A stretch of DNA of 64,000 bases from the NCBI RefSeq assembly GCF_000016785.1, contig NC_009486.1, positions 1,178,001 to 1,242,000 on the forward strand, written 5' to 3'. Positions within the stretch are counted from its first letter, which is position 1, and each line of letters starts with the position of its first letter. Both the position numbers and the translations under genes were made by a program. The notes under the pieces are model-generated. The model had not been told where the DNA came from. It saw nothing but the letters and a program-made list of their open reading frames with translations, and did no database searches. Shown here piece by piece: positions 9,709 to 18,086 of the stretch. Origin of the DNA: Thermotoga petrophila RKU-1 (lineage in GTDB: Bacteria; Thermotogota; Thermotogae; Thermotogales; Thermotogaceae).

Positions 9709-10656
9709 ATGTCTTTCTCAAACGAAATGAAAGTTTTTTCTGGAAACGCCAACAGACCTCTGGCCGAGAAGATTGCAAATTACCTGAATCTTCAACTCGG
9801 TGACTGTGAGGTTGGAAGATTCGCCGATGGAGAGATAAACGTCCGTATAAACGAAACGGTGAGGGGACACGACATCTTTCTCATTCAGCCCACCTCACCT
9901 CCGGTGAACGAAAACCTCATGGAACTTCTCATAATGATCGATGCGCTCAAACGAGCATCAGCCAACACCATCGCTGTCGTGATCCCTTACTACGGATACG
10001 CAAGACAGGACAGGAAGGCAAAGGGAAGAGATCCCATCAGTGCCAAGTTGGTTGCAAACCTCATCACTGTGGCTGGGGCGACCCGCGTTCTGACGGTGGA
10101 TCTCCACGCGGAACAGATACAGGGGTTCTTTGACATTCCCGTTGACAATCTCTGGAGCTATCCCGTCTTCGCAGAGGAACTTCTCAAAAGAGAAAACATC
10201 GTTCCTGAAGAAACTGTGGTTGTTTCACCTGACGTGGGTGGTGTGAGAAGGGCAAGGAGAATGGCTGAAAGATTGAAAACCTCTCTTGCGATTCTCGATA
10301 AACGAAGGCCGAGTGATAACGTTGCGGAAGTGGTCAACATAATAGGAGAGGTTAAGGATAAAGTGGTTATCATGTTCGATGATATAATAGATACTGCTCA
10401 CTCTATAGTGAAGGGTGCAGAGGCTCTGAAAAATGCAGGCGCAAAGAAAATCATAGCCTGTGCAACACACGGCGTCTTCTCCAATAGAGCCTTGGAGAGG
10501 ATAGAAAATTCCTCGATAGACACCGTGTATATAACCGACACGATATATCATGAAGATCTTCCAGAAAAGGTTAAGGTGATCTCGGTAGCGAATCTCATAG
10601 GAGAAGCCATCATGCGAATAAGGAAACATCTGTCTGTGAGCACACTCTTCAGATGA
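9709..10656 (+). CDS. prs: Ribose-phosphate pyrophosphokinase (PRPP synthase)
   Basis: Converts ribose-5-phosphate and ATP to PRPP for nucleotide, NAD, His and Trp synthesis. Motifs: FSGNANRPLAEKIANYL start, the flexible-loop region YYGYARQDRKAKGRDPISAKL, DLHAEQIQGFFDIPVDNL, and the PRPP loop FDDIIDTAHSIVKG. The last differs from the usual DTGGT/DTAGT form at the phosphate-binding turn (Ala-His-Ser). Length 315 is normal for class I enzymes. SD AAAGGAGGAATGAT lies before the ATG at 9709. Confidence 0.96.
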   Translation: MSFSNEMKVFSGNANRPLAEKIANYLNLQLGDCEVGRFADGEINVRINETVRGHDIFLIQPTSPPVNENLMELLIMIDALKRASANTIAVVIPYYGYARQDRKAKGRDPISAKLVANLITVAGATRVLTVDLHAEQIQGFFDIPVDNLWSYPVFAEELLKRENIVPEETVVVSPDVGGVRRARRMAERLKTSLAILDKRRPSDNVAEVVNIIGEVKDKVVIMFDDIIDTAHSIVKGAEALKNAGAKKIIACATHGVFSNRALERIENSSIDTVYITDTIYHEDLPEKVKVISVANLIGEAIMRIRKHLSVSTLFR

Positions 10657-10686
10657 CAATGCGAAGACCTACGGGAGGGAGAAAAG

Positions 10687-11331
10687 ATGGTAAGTCTGGA
10701 AGCAAGAGTGAGAGAAGTGAAGGGAAAAAGAGAAGCGAGGCGTCTTAGAAGGAATGGAGAAGTACCAGCGGTAGTGTATGGACCAGCAACTGAACCTATA
10801 CCCGTGAAAATCAAGAGATCGGTCCTCGAGAAGGTATTCCACACCATTTCCGAAGCAACCCCCATTCAATTGATAATCAAAGACGATCAGGGAAACACGG
10901 TGTCGGAAAAGACCGTGTTTCTCAAGATGATTCAGAGGGACAAGGTCTCTGAAACGGTCGTTCATCTCGACTTCTATGAACCGACAAAAGGCCATAGAAT
11001 GAGGATCAATGTGCCTCTCAAAGTTGTTGGAAAACCAGTTGGTGTTGAAAAGGGTGGCTTCCTCGAGGTGTTCCACGAAGAGATACCTGTTGAAACCGAT
11101 CCCGACAACGTTCCGCAGGAAATAGAAGTGGATGTTTCCTCCCTCGATCTTGGAGACGTGATTTACGCAAGAGATCTGAAACTTCCAGAAGGTGTTAAGT
11201 GCCTTCTCGGAGATGAAGAAGTGGTTGTTTCTGTTCTCGTTCCGAAAGAAGTGGTGATTGAAGAAACTACAGAAGCGGAAGAAACCGCAGAACCTGAAGT
11301 TATAAGGAGAAAGGAAGAAGAAGAGGAATAA
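10687..11331 (+). CDS. rplY: Large-subunit ribosomal protein bL25 (CTC form)
   Basis: 5S-rRNA-binding ribosomal protein of the long two-domain CTC type: N-terminal L25 domain (VREVKGKREARRLRRNGEVPAVVYGP) and a C-terminal beta domain (about 95-190, FLEVFHEEIPVETDPDNVPQ). It ends in a very acidic tail of Glu-rich repeats. Length 214. ATG at 10687 is preceded by GGGAGGGAGAA. It lies 3 bases upstream of pth, a common pairing (rplY-pth) in bacteria, linking a 50S protein with peptidyl-tRNA recycling. Confidence 0.95.
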   Translation: MVSLEARVREVKGKREARRLRRNGEVPAVVYGPATEPIPVKIKRSVLEKVFHTISEATPIQLIIKDDQGNTVSEKTVFLKMIQRDKVSETVVHLDFYEPTKGHRMRINVPLKVVGKPVGVEKGGFLEVFHEEIPVETDPDNVPQEIEVDVSSLDLGDVIYARDLKLPEGVKCLLGDEEVVVSVLVPKEVVIEETTEAEETAEPEVIRRKEEEEE

Positions 11332-11334
11332 CGC

Positions 11335-11895
11335 ATGGTTGTCGTTGGTCTGGGGAATCCAGGCCCACGTTATGCCTTCACCCGGCATAACGTGGGTTTT
11401 CTGTTTCTGGACTTTTTGAAAAGCAAAGACTGGAAAACTGAAAAATATTTCGCGTGGAGCAGAATCAAGCTGGCCGGAAACGACGTGGCGTTGGTGAAAC
11501 CATTGACCTATATGAACCTCAGCGGTTTGGCGATGCCCCACGTTTTGAAATTCTTCAACGCCAGCCCGGATGATATAATAGTGGTGTACGATGACGTGAG
11601 TTTGAAACTTGGAAGGATCCGCATCAGGAAGAAAGGTTCCGACGGTGGACACAACGGTATGAAATCCATCATACAGGCGCTCGGAACACAGGAGATAAAG
11701 CGTATAAGGGTAGGAATAGGTGATAAACCAGAAGGAATGGATCTTGTAGATTTCGTGCTGGGAGAATTCTCAGACGAGGAGTGGATTATACTAAACAAAG
11801 TGTTTGAAGTGATGAAAGAAGCCCTTGAGGTGATTCTCATCGAAGGAACAGAAAAAGCAATGTCTATCTACAACTCCTTAGAGGTGAGAGTATGA
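11335..11895 (+). CDS. pth: Peptidyl-tRNA hydrolase
   Basis: Hydrolyses peptidyl-tRNA released from stalled ribosomes. Contains [18 protein letters not shown] (catalytic His in TRHN), [21 protein letters not shown] with the catalytic Asp, and [12 protein letters not shown]. Length 186 fits the family. The start is 3 bases after the rplY stop; the stop overlaps the next gene as ATGA. The segment coding [11 protein letters not shown] contains a perfect 13-bp inverted repeat followed by TTTT (see separate feature). Confidence 0.95.
   Translation: MVVVGLGNPGPRYAFTRHNVGFLFLDFLKSKDWKTEKYFAWSRIKLAGNDVALVKPLTYMNLSGLAMPHVLKFFNASPDDIIVVYDDVSLKLGRIRIRKKGSDGGHNGMKSIIQALGTQEIKRIRVGIGDKPEGMDLVDFVLGEFSDEEWIILNKVFEVMKEALEVILIEGTEKAMSIYNSLEVRV
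11364..11400 (+). other. Intragenic 13-bp hairpin plus T run at the start of pth
   Basis: Left arm CCCACGTTATGCC (11364-11376), loop TTCACCC, right arm GGCATAACGTGGG (11384-11396), then TTTT. The arms are perfectly complementary. The shape is that of an intrinsic terminator or attenuator but it sits inside the 5' part of the pth coding sequence. Two arginine codons in it are CGT and CGG, whereas this genome mostly uses AGA/AGG, which hints at selection for pairing. No function is proven. Confidence 0.6.
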
Positions 11896-12293
11896 AATGT
11901 TTGAAGTGTGGACAGGAAACTTCAAAGTCATATAAAGTGGATTTCGACGGTGTAGAAAAGGAGATCGCATACTGTCAGAAATGCTTGATGGATGTTCTGA
12001 AAGAGAGTATTCCTTTCAAGAACATCCCATCTCCCTCAGAGGACTCAAGGAGAAGAAACAGACATCTTTCCTACGAGGGAGAGATGACGATTTTCGTGGA
12101 GGCTCCCCTGAAAATCCTGGAGGAAATGTTCGGAAAAATCTGGTCAGATCAAGAGAAAGAAAACTTTGAAAATGAAAGAAAAATCACTTTCCTCGAAAGA
12201 AAATTAAATGAGGCGATAAAGAACGAAGATTACAGAAAGGCCAATCGTTTGAAACAACTCATACTTCAAATCAAAAACAAAACAGTAAAATGA
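11892..12293 (+). CDS. McsA-like zinc-finger / UVR-motif protein
   Basis: 133 residues. The N-terminus has two CxxC pairs (CLKCGQ at residue 3 and YCQKC near 28) that form a probable zinc site. The C-terminus has a UVR-type helix pair ([21 protein letters not shown]) as in UvrB/UvrC and McsA. McsA is the activator of the McsB arginine kinase in Firmicutes; no mcsB or clpC is adjacent here, so only the domain class is claimed. ATG overlaps the pth stop (ATGA). Last gene before a terminator. Confidence 0.75.
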   Translation: MKCLKCGQETSKSYKVDFDGVEKEIAYCQKCLMDVLKESIPFKNIPSPSEDSRRRNRHLSYEGEMTIFVEAPLKILEEMFGKIWSDQEKENFENERKITFLERKLNEAIKNEDYRKANRLKQLILQIKNKTVK

Positions 12294-12313
12294 AAGCCCC
12301 CGAAGGGGCTTTT
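12293..12313. terminator. Bidirectional intrinsic terminator
   Basis: AAAGCCCC (12293-12300), loop CGAA, GGGGCTTTT (12305-12313). The A run on one side and the T run on the other let it act for both the McsA-like gene (plus) and the convergent beta-mannosidase (minus); it touches both stop codons. Confidence 0.85.
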
Positions 12314-14673
12314 CATCGTTTCAAATAATCATACAGAGATTTCACTCCTCTTATTCCATCTGGTTTCTTTATCGTGATACTCTTTTCCGGTTCCAGGAAC
12401 AGAAAATCGTCTTCAGGTACTTCATCGGAGAGAATCTTGACACCAAAAGCGGGGCTTTTCGCTGTCAATTCTATAAAATCTCCCATGTCCTCAAGCGAAA
12501 TCTCCGGATCTGGAAGTTCCAGATCGCGCCACTTTCTGAAAACCCTGTAGTTTCTGTATTTAACCCCATCAATTTCCGCCTCGACGAAGAAGAAAAGATC
12601 ATCGGGCAATTCAATTCTATCAACCGAACACACACCGTCTGCTGGAAGTACAGTTCTGTAAGTCTTCTCGAATACTTTTTCTCCCGTCCTCTCATAGGCC
12701 GCAAGCCTGAGAGAGACCTCCTTCGTCTCCCTCAGATCGTTCACCACCAAAAGTTCTATTTTGCTTTCTCTCTTCTTCAAAACGGGTAGAACTTCCGCAA
12801 AGAATCTCCGCGCGTAATAATAGAGAGCTTTGGGCCTCTTGAAGTAATCGACTGCGGACCAGCTGAAAACCGGCCAGCTGTCGTTGAGCTGCCAGAAGAG
12901 AGTACCAGCCGTCTTGTACTTCCTGCTTCGCCAGTGTTCAACACCGAACTTGATCGCCTCCGCCTGGTTGAGCTGGGACAGATACACAAAACTGTCGAAA
13001 TCTTTACACTTCCCAAAATTCCCGAATATGAACCTGATCAACCTTTCCTGACCTTCCACCTGTTTGTTGTGCTTCAGCATGACAGGATGGAATATCTCTC
13101 TTTCCTCAGGTTTTGAGAAAAACTCTATCGTCTCTGGATGGGGAGCACCTTGAAATCCAAACTCGCTGATGAACCTTCCGGTGTCTTTTTCGTAGTTCTC
13201 GTAGTTCAGCCATCCACTCCACACATACCAGACGTGTCTGTCTCCTTCTTTTTCGCTGTTCGCCTTTTCGCCGCCGTAAGGGCTGGACGGCCAGTAGGGA
13301 GTGGATGGGTCTTCTTCAGTACAGATCTTTGGAAAATCGAAAAGATAAAGCCTGTTTCCGAGATTTATACCATCCACTTTTCTGGACATATTTCCCCATT
13401 CATCGAATCCCCAGTTGTTTTCGTTGTTTCCGCACCAGAGAACAATGGAAGGATGGTATCTGAGTTTTTTCACAATTTTTCTTGCTTCTTCGTTTGCGAG
13501 TTTTCTGAACCACGGAAGATGATCCGGATATTCAAGACACGCGTACATGAAATCCTGCCATACCATGATACCGAGTTCATCACAGAGCCTGTAGAAGATC
13601 TCTCTCTCGTAAATACCTCCTCCCCAGACTCTGAGCATGTTCATGTTGGCACTCCTCGCCATTTTGACGAGCTTTTCGTAATCTTCGTCTGTTAACCACG
13701 TGAGGATGTTGTCCGAGGGAATCCAGTTGGCACCCTTCGCGAAGACTCTCTCACCGTTGATTTCGAATATGAAAGTCTTTCCTTCTTCATCGGGCTCCTG
13801 AATGATTCTGACTCTTCTCAAACCGATTTTCTTTTCTTCCCTGTAGATCTCTCCGTTTGAGTCTTTCAACACGAAGACGAAATCGTACAGGTACGGTTCC
13901 CCCACGTTCCACGGATACCAGAGCCTCACATCTTCCAGGTGGAACACTCCATCGAAGAGTCTTTCTCCGTTCTTTTCGAAAACGGGAAATTCCCCTGTCT
14001 TCTCACCGTTCACAAAGACTTCTACACTGAGATTCCCTTCCCCGTATACGAAACCGTTCACCCTCACAAGGGCATCTTTACCCTCAAGTTTCAGCAGATA
14101 AGCCGTTGAATCCTGAAGACGTGCTCTGTACACTTCGAGGTAAACGGGTTTCCATATACCACTTGTGACGATTCTGGCGCCCCAGTCCCATCCGTACGAG
14201 TACTGGGCTTTTCTTATGTAGCCTCTAATGGGATCTTCTGGTCCGCCGAGAACTCCGTAGTTCTGCTCGAGAGCTTTTGGAACTCTGATGGGAGATTTTA
14301 TGTACACCTCCAGGTGATTCTTTTCTCTCAATATGTTCGTGACATCGAAGCGATACTCAATGAACATGTTTTCAGTGTTTCCAAGGTAAACACCGTTCAG
14401 ATAGACATCTGACAACGTATCAACACCCTCAAAAACAAGATCGACACGTTCCCCTTCTTTTAAATCTTCTTTGAACTCGAACTCCCTTTCGTAGATCCAC
14501 TCTCTGTCTTCTATTTCTTTGAAGAGATCTTCGTTCATCCCAACGTACGGGTGTGGAAGGAGACCTTCTCTGACCAGGTCTGCCTGAACAACTCCTGGCA
14601 CAGTTCCATCAAGTGAAAATCTCCCTTCATTATCCCTGACGTTCCAAAAACCGTTCAGGTCGATTCTCTTCAC
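12313..14673 (-). CDS. Beta-mannosidase, glycoside hydrolase family 2
   Basis: Exo-acting hydrolase that releases mannose from the non-reducing ends of beta-mannosides; retaining mechanism. The 786 residues follow the GH2 plan: N-terminal sugar-binding sandwich (LNGFWNVRDNEGRFSLDGTVPG), immunoglobulin-like domain, then a TIM barrel with acid/base Glu418 in WCGNNENNWGF and nucleophile Glu504 in ISEFGFQG. No signal peptide, so it acts on imported manno-oligosaccharides in the cytoplasm. The GTG start at 14673 has AGGAGGTGAT six bases upstream. It stands alone, convergent with the pth operon; no transporter is adjacent. Confidence 0.93.
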   Translation of the reverse strand: MKRIDLNGFWNVRDNEGRFSLDGTVPGVVQADLVREGLLPHPYVGMNEDLFKEIEDREWIYEREFEFKEDLKEGERVDLVFEGVDTLSDVYLNGVYLGNTENMFIEYRFDVTNILREKNHLEVYIKSPIRVPKALEQNYGVLGGPEDPIRGYIRKAQYSYGWDWGARIVTSGIWKPVYLEVYRARLQDSTAYLLKLEGKDALVRVNGFVYGEGNLSVEVFVNGEKTGEFPVFEKNGERLFDGVFHLEDVRLWYPWNVGEPYLYDFVFVLKDSNGEIYREEKKIGLRRVRIIQEPDEEGKTFIFEINGERVFAKGANWIPSDNILTWLTDEDYEKLVKMARSANMNMLRVWGGGIYEREIFYRLCDELGIMVWQDFMYACLEYPDHLPWFRKLANEEARKIVKKLRYHPSIVLWCGNNENNWGFDEWGNMSRKVDGINLGNRLYLFDFPKICTEEDPSTPYWPSSPYGGEKANSEKEGDRHVWYVWSGWLNYENYEKDTGRFISEFGFQGAPHPETIEFFSKPEEREIFHPVMLKHNKQVEGQERLIRFIFGNFGKCKDFDSFVYLSQLNQAEAIKFGVEHWRSRKYKTAGTLFWQLNDSWPVFSWSAVDYFKRPKALYYYARRFFAEVLPVLKKRESKIELLVVNDLRETKEVSLRLAAYERTGEKVFEKTYRTVLPADGVCSVDRIELPDDLFFFVEAEIDGVKYRNYRVFRKWRDLELPDPEISLEDMGDFIELTAKSPAFGVKILSDEVPEDDFLFLEPEKSITIKKPDGIRGVKSLYDYLKR

Positions 14674-14770
14674 GTTATCACCTCCTCATGAATGTATATC
14701 ACACCCTTTATGAAAAAACGAAATGGTAAAATTCAAAAGAGAGGTTAATTTTTCCGGAGGTGATCGAGGA

Positions 14771-16588
14771 GTGTACAGACCCGACCTGATCAGAAACATA
14801 TGTATAATAGCGCATATCGACCATGGAAAGACTACTCTGGTGGACAGGATTCTTGAAATCACAAACACGGTGGACAAAAGAAAAATGAGAGAGCAGTACC
14901 TGGATATGATGGATATAGAAAGAGAAAGAGGAATCACCATAAAAGCCCAGCCGGTGAAGGTCATGTACACGGCAGAAGATGGAAACACCTACGAGATAAA
15001 CATCATAGATACACCGGGACATGTGGATTTTTCTTACGAAGTGGGAAGAAGCATGGCGGCCTGTGAAGGTGCCATCTTGCTTGTCGATGCGACACAGGGA
15101 GTGGAAGCTCAGACAGTTGCCCACACCTATCTTGCCATAGAGCATGATCTGGAGATAATTCCGGTGATCAACAAGATAGATCTTCCGAATGCAAACATTG
15201 AAGAAACCGCTCTCGAAATAAAGGACCTTCTCGGCGCGAGTGAAGATGAGATCCTGCTCGTCAGTGCCAAGGAAGGAACGGGTGTGAAAGAACTCCTCGA
15301 AGCCATCGTCAAAAGGGTTCCTCCTCCGAAGGGAGATATCAACGGTAAACTCAAGGCGCTCATATTCGACGCAAAATACGACAACTACAAAGGCGTGATC
15401 GTGCATGTTCGTCTCTTCGATGGACAGGTAAAACCCGGTGATAAAATAATGACCTTCTCCAACAGGAAGGTTTACGAAGTCCAGGAAGTAGGAGTGTTTT
15501 TGCCAGAGATGAAACCAGTGGATTCACTCAGCGCAGGTGAAGTGGGATACATCATCGCAGGAATAAAAGAGGTGTCGGACGCGCGAGTGGGGGACACGAT
15601 CACATCGGCGAATGATCCAGTTGATGAAGCTCTTCCAGGATACAGAGAGATAAAACCGATGGTTTTCGCCGGGATGTTTCCAGGACTTCCCGAATACTAC
15701 GAAGAACTCAGAAAGGCACTCGAAAAGTTGAAACTCAACGATTCTGCACTGTATTTCGAGCCCACGATATCTCCGGCTATGGGCTTTGGCTTTCGATGTG
15801 GTTTTCTGGGGCCACTTCATATGGAAGTGGTGCGAGAAAGAATAGAGAGAGAATTCGACCTTGCCGTCATTCTCACCGCACCGAACGTCAGATACAAGGT
15901 GAAACTCAGAAACGGCGAGGAAATAGAGATCACAGATCCTTCCAAATTTCCCGATGAAGGAGAGATACTGGAAGCGTACGAACCGTACGTTGATCTTTCG
16001 ATCATCACACCGAGTGAATACATTGGAGCGATAATAAATCTCGTTCAAAATGAGAAGAGAGGAGAACTCAGAATAACCGAGAACGCTGGAAAAAACCGGG
16101 TCATTCTAAAATTCGACGCTCCACTTGCCGAGATAATATACGATTTCTTCGATAAGATGAAAGCGGTGAGCAGAGGCTACGCTTCCATGGATTACGAGTT
16201 CAAAGAGTACAGAAAAAGCGACCTGGTGAAGGTTACCATACTCGTAAACAAAGAACCCGTCGATGCATTGTCGTTCATAGCACATCGCTCGAAAGCGTAC
16301 CAGATAGCCCGAAAGATGGTGGATAAACTGAAAGATCTGATTCCACGCCACCAGTTCCAAATTCCTATTCAGGCTAAGGCTGACGGCAGAATAATAGCAA
16401 GAGCGGACATAAAAGCGCTCAGAAAAGACGTTCTGGCGAAATGTTACGGTGGAGATGTGACGAGGAAAATGAAACTTCTCGAAAAACAAAAAGAGGGTAA
16501 AAAGAAACTCAGGGAAATCGGACAGGTCACCATACCGCAGGAAGCGTTTCTTGCTCTTCTCAAAATAGGAGAGGAGGAAGAAAAGTGA
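14771..16588 (+). CDS. lepA: Elongation factor 4 (LepA), ribosome back-translocase GTPase
   Basis: Translational GTPase that acts on stalled or mistranslocated ribosomes. G motifs: [33 protein letters not shown]. The LepA-specific C-terminal domain ends with [21 protein letters not shown] place the start at GTG 14771 ([19 protein letters not shown], 605 residues) because CCGGAGGTGAT lies just upstream and the length then matches the E. coli protein; an upstream ATG at 14723 gives 621 residues but has no clear SD. Stop overlaps the lipoprotein gene (GTGA). Confidence 0.95.
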   Translation: MYRPDLIRNICIIAHIDHGKTTLVDRILEITNTVDKRKMREQYLDMMDIERERGITIKAQPVKVMYTAEDGNTYEINIIDTPGHVDFSYEVGRSMAACEGAILLVDATQGVEAQTVAHTYLAIEHDLEIIPVINKIDLPNANIEETALEIKDLLGASEDEILLVSAKEGTGVKELLEAIVKRVPPPKGDINGKLKALIFDAKYDNYKGVIVHVRLFDGQVKPGDKIMTFSNRKVYEVQEVGVFLPEMKPVDSLSAGEVGYIIAGIKEVSDARVGDTITSANDPVDEALPGYREIKPMVFAGMFPGLPEYYEELRKALEKLKLNDSALYFEPTISPAMGFGFRCGFLGPLHMEVVRERIEREFDLAVILTAPNVRYKVKLRNGEEIEITDPSKFPDEGEILEAYEPYVDLSIITPSEYIGAIINLVQNEKRGELRITENAGKNRVILKFDAPLAEIIYDFFDKMKAVSRGYASMDYEFKEYRKSDLVKVTILVNKEPVDALSFIAHRSKAYQIARKMVDKLKDLIPRHQFQIPIQAKADGRIIARADIKALRKDVLAKCYGGDVTRKMKLLEKQKEGKKKLREIGQVTIPQEAFLALLKIGEEEEK

Positions 16589-17049
16589 GGCGCTCTTTGC
16601 TTCTCGTTGTTGTACTCCTGATGCTTTCTTCCTGTACGTTGATAAAAGTAGTGGTACCGCCGGAGGCCTATTCTCTGGATACAGCCATCTTCGTTCTGGA
16701 AACCAGAGATTACAGATTGTCGGATGTGAAGGAGATAGACAGTTATGGAGACGTGGAAATGAAGGGCAAAGTGGCGGTTTTTGAAACGGAGTATGGTCCT
16801 GTTTTCCTCTACGTCTACAAAGGCGAAGAAGCGAAGAAGATCTGGAAGAAATTGAACGGCAGAGCCGGGTTTGTTTCCATAAGAAGTGTTCTGGACCTGC
16901 CCAACATGGGAAAATTCTCCACAGTATCGGATGGAAAGAAGATCATTGCTTGGTGGAGAAAAAACTGGCTCTTCGTTGTCGAGGGAAAGAACGGTGTAGA
17001 AGAATTCGTGAAGCACGTTTACAGAGTCTACGAGGAGATGAAACGGTGA
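16585..17049 (+). CDS. Putative lipoprotein, function unknown
   Basis: 154 residues. The N-terminus [17 protein letters not shown] is a type II signal peptide with a lipobox ending at Cys17, so the mature protein should be lipid-anchored outside the inner membrane. The rest is a small alpha/beta domain of about 130 residues with no motif I recognise. The GTG start overlaps the lepA stop and has GGAGAGGAGG upstream; its own stop overlaps the GDPD gene (GTGA). Confidence 0.8.
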   Translation: MRRSLLLVVVLLMLSSCTLIKVVVPPEAYSLDTAIFVLETRDYRLSDVKEIDSYGDVEMKGKVAVFETEYGPVFLYVYKGEEAKKIWKKLNGRAGFVSIRSVLDLPNMGKFSTVSDGKKIIAWWRKNWLFVVEGKNGVEEFVKHVYRVYEEMKR

Positions 17050-17714
17050 TCGTTCTGGGTCACAGAGGATACTCCGCAAAATACCTTGAAAACACTCTCG
17101 AAGCACTTATGAAGGCGATAGAAGCGGGAGCAGATGGGGTGGAACTGGACGTGAGACTGTCGAAAGATGGGGAAGTTGTCGTCTCACACGATGAAGATTT
17201 GAAAAGACTGTTCGGTCTGGACGTGAAGATAAGAGATGCCACCGTGTCAGAACTGAAAGAATTAACAGATGGGAAAATGACCACCCTTAGGGAAGTGTTC
17301 GAAAACATCACGGATGATAAAATCATTAACGTTGAGATAAAAGAAAGAGAAGTGGCAGATGCCGTTCTGGAAATTTCGAAAAGAAGGAAGAATCTGATAT
17401 TCTCCTCTTTCGATCTGGACCTTCTCGATGAGAAATTCAAGGGGACAAAATACGGCTATCTGATAGATGAAGAAAACTACGGAAGTATCGAAAACTTTGT
17501 CGAGAGAGTTGAAAAAGAACTTCCTTATTCACTCCACATTCCATACCAGGCGTTTGAGTTAGAATACGCGGTGGAGGTTTTGAGGAGTTTCAGAAAAAAA
17601 GGAATCTTGGTCCTCGTCTGGACGCTGAACGATTCGGAGATCTATCGAAAGATACGCGGAGAAATAGATGGGGTTATCACAGACGAAGTGGAACTCTTCG
17701 TGAAGTTGAGGTGA
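17046..17714 (+). CDS. Glycerophosphodiester phosphodiesterase family protein
   Basis: TIM-barrel phosphodiesterase predicted to cleave glycerophosphodiesters to glycerol-3-phosphate and an alcohol. Shows LGHRGYSAKYLENTLEA with catalytic His and Glu, GVELDVRLSKDG with metal-binding Glu/Asp, VVSHDEDL with the second His, NVEIKER, and a C-terminal VLVWTLND. Length 222 from GTG 17046, which has GGAGATGA upstream and overlaps the lipoprotein stop. No signal peptide, so cytoplasmic. A longer frame from 16950 is not supported by the family start. Confidence 0.92.
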   Translation: MIVLGHRGYSAKYLENTLEALMKAIEAGADGVELDVRLSKDGEVVVSHDEDLKRLFGLDVKIRDATVSELKELTDGKMTTLREVFENITDDKIINVEIKEREVADAVLEISKRRKNLIFSSFDLDLLDEKFKGTKYGYLIDEENYGSIENFVERVEKELPYSLHIPYQAFELEYAVEVLRSFRKKGILVLVWTLNDSEIYRKIRGEIDGVITDEVELFVKLR

Positions 17715-17720
17715 AAAACC

Positions 17721-18086
17721 GTGGAGTACAAAAAGTTTGTAGAAACAAGAAGAGAGCTGAACGAGAAAGTGATATCCCGTGGAACCCTGAACACAAAAAG
17801 ATTTTTCAACCTCGACTCCGCTGTTTACAGGCCTGGAAAACTCGATGTGAAAACCAAAGAACTGATGGGGCTCGTAGCATCCACGGTGCTCAGGTGCGAT
17901 GATTGTATAAGGTACCACCTCGTGAGGTGTGTTCAGGAGGGAGCGAGCGACGAGGAGATATTCGAAGCCCTTGACATCGCTCTTGTGGTTGGTGGCTCCA
18001 TCGTGATACCACACCTGAGAAGAGCTGTTGGCTTCCTTGAAGAGCTGAGGGAGATGGAGAAAAATGGCGAGGCTATTTCTCTTTGA
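17721..18086 (+). CDS. AhpD-like / carboxymuconolactone decarboxylase family protein
   Basis: 121 residues, all-helical. Carries the AhpD-type redox motif RCDDCIRYHLVRCVQEG (CxxC with downstream His), as in alkylhydroperoxidase-like proteins; a thiol peroxidase role is inferred. GTG start at 17721 with GAGGTGAAAAA before it. Its 3' end overlaps the polA start by 23 bases, so the two are translationally coupled. No peroxiredoxin partner is adjacent. Confidence 0.88.
   Translation: MEYKKFVETRRELNEKVISRGTLNTKRFFNLDSAVYRPGKLDVKTKELMGLVASTVLRCDDCIRYHLVRCVQEGASDEEIFEALDIALVVGGSIVIPHLRRAVGFLEELREMEKNGEAISL

Noticed and set aside
14675-14722. Divergent promoter pair between the beta-mannosidase and lepA
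   Set aside because: An extended -10-like TG-A-TATACA is seen on the minus strand, but no -35 box and no convincing plus-strand promoter could be placed.
14723-14770. ATG 14723 as the lepA start
   Set aside because: It lacks an SD, while GTG 14771 has CCGGAGGTGAT and gives the usual LepA length.
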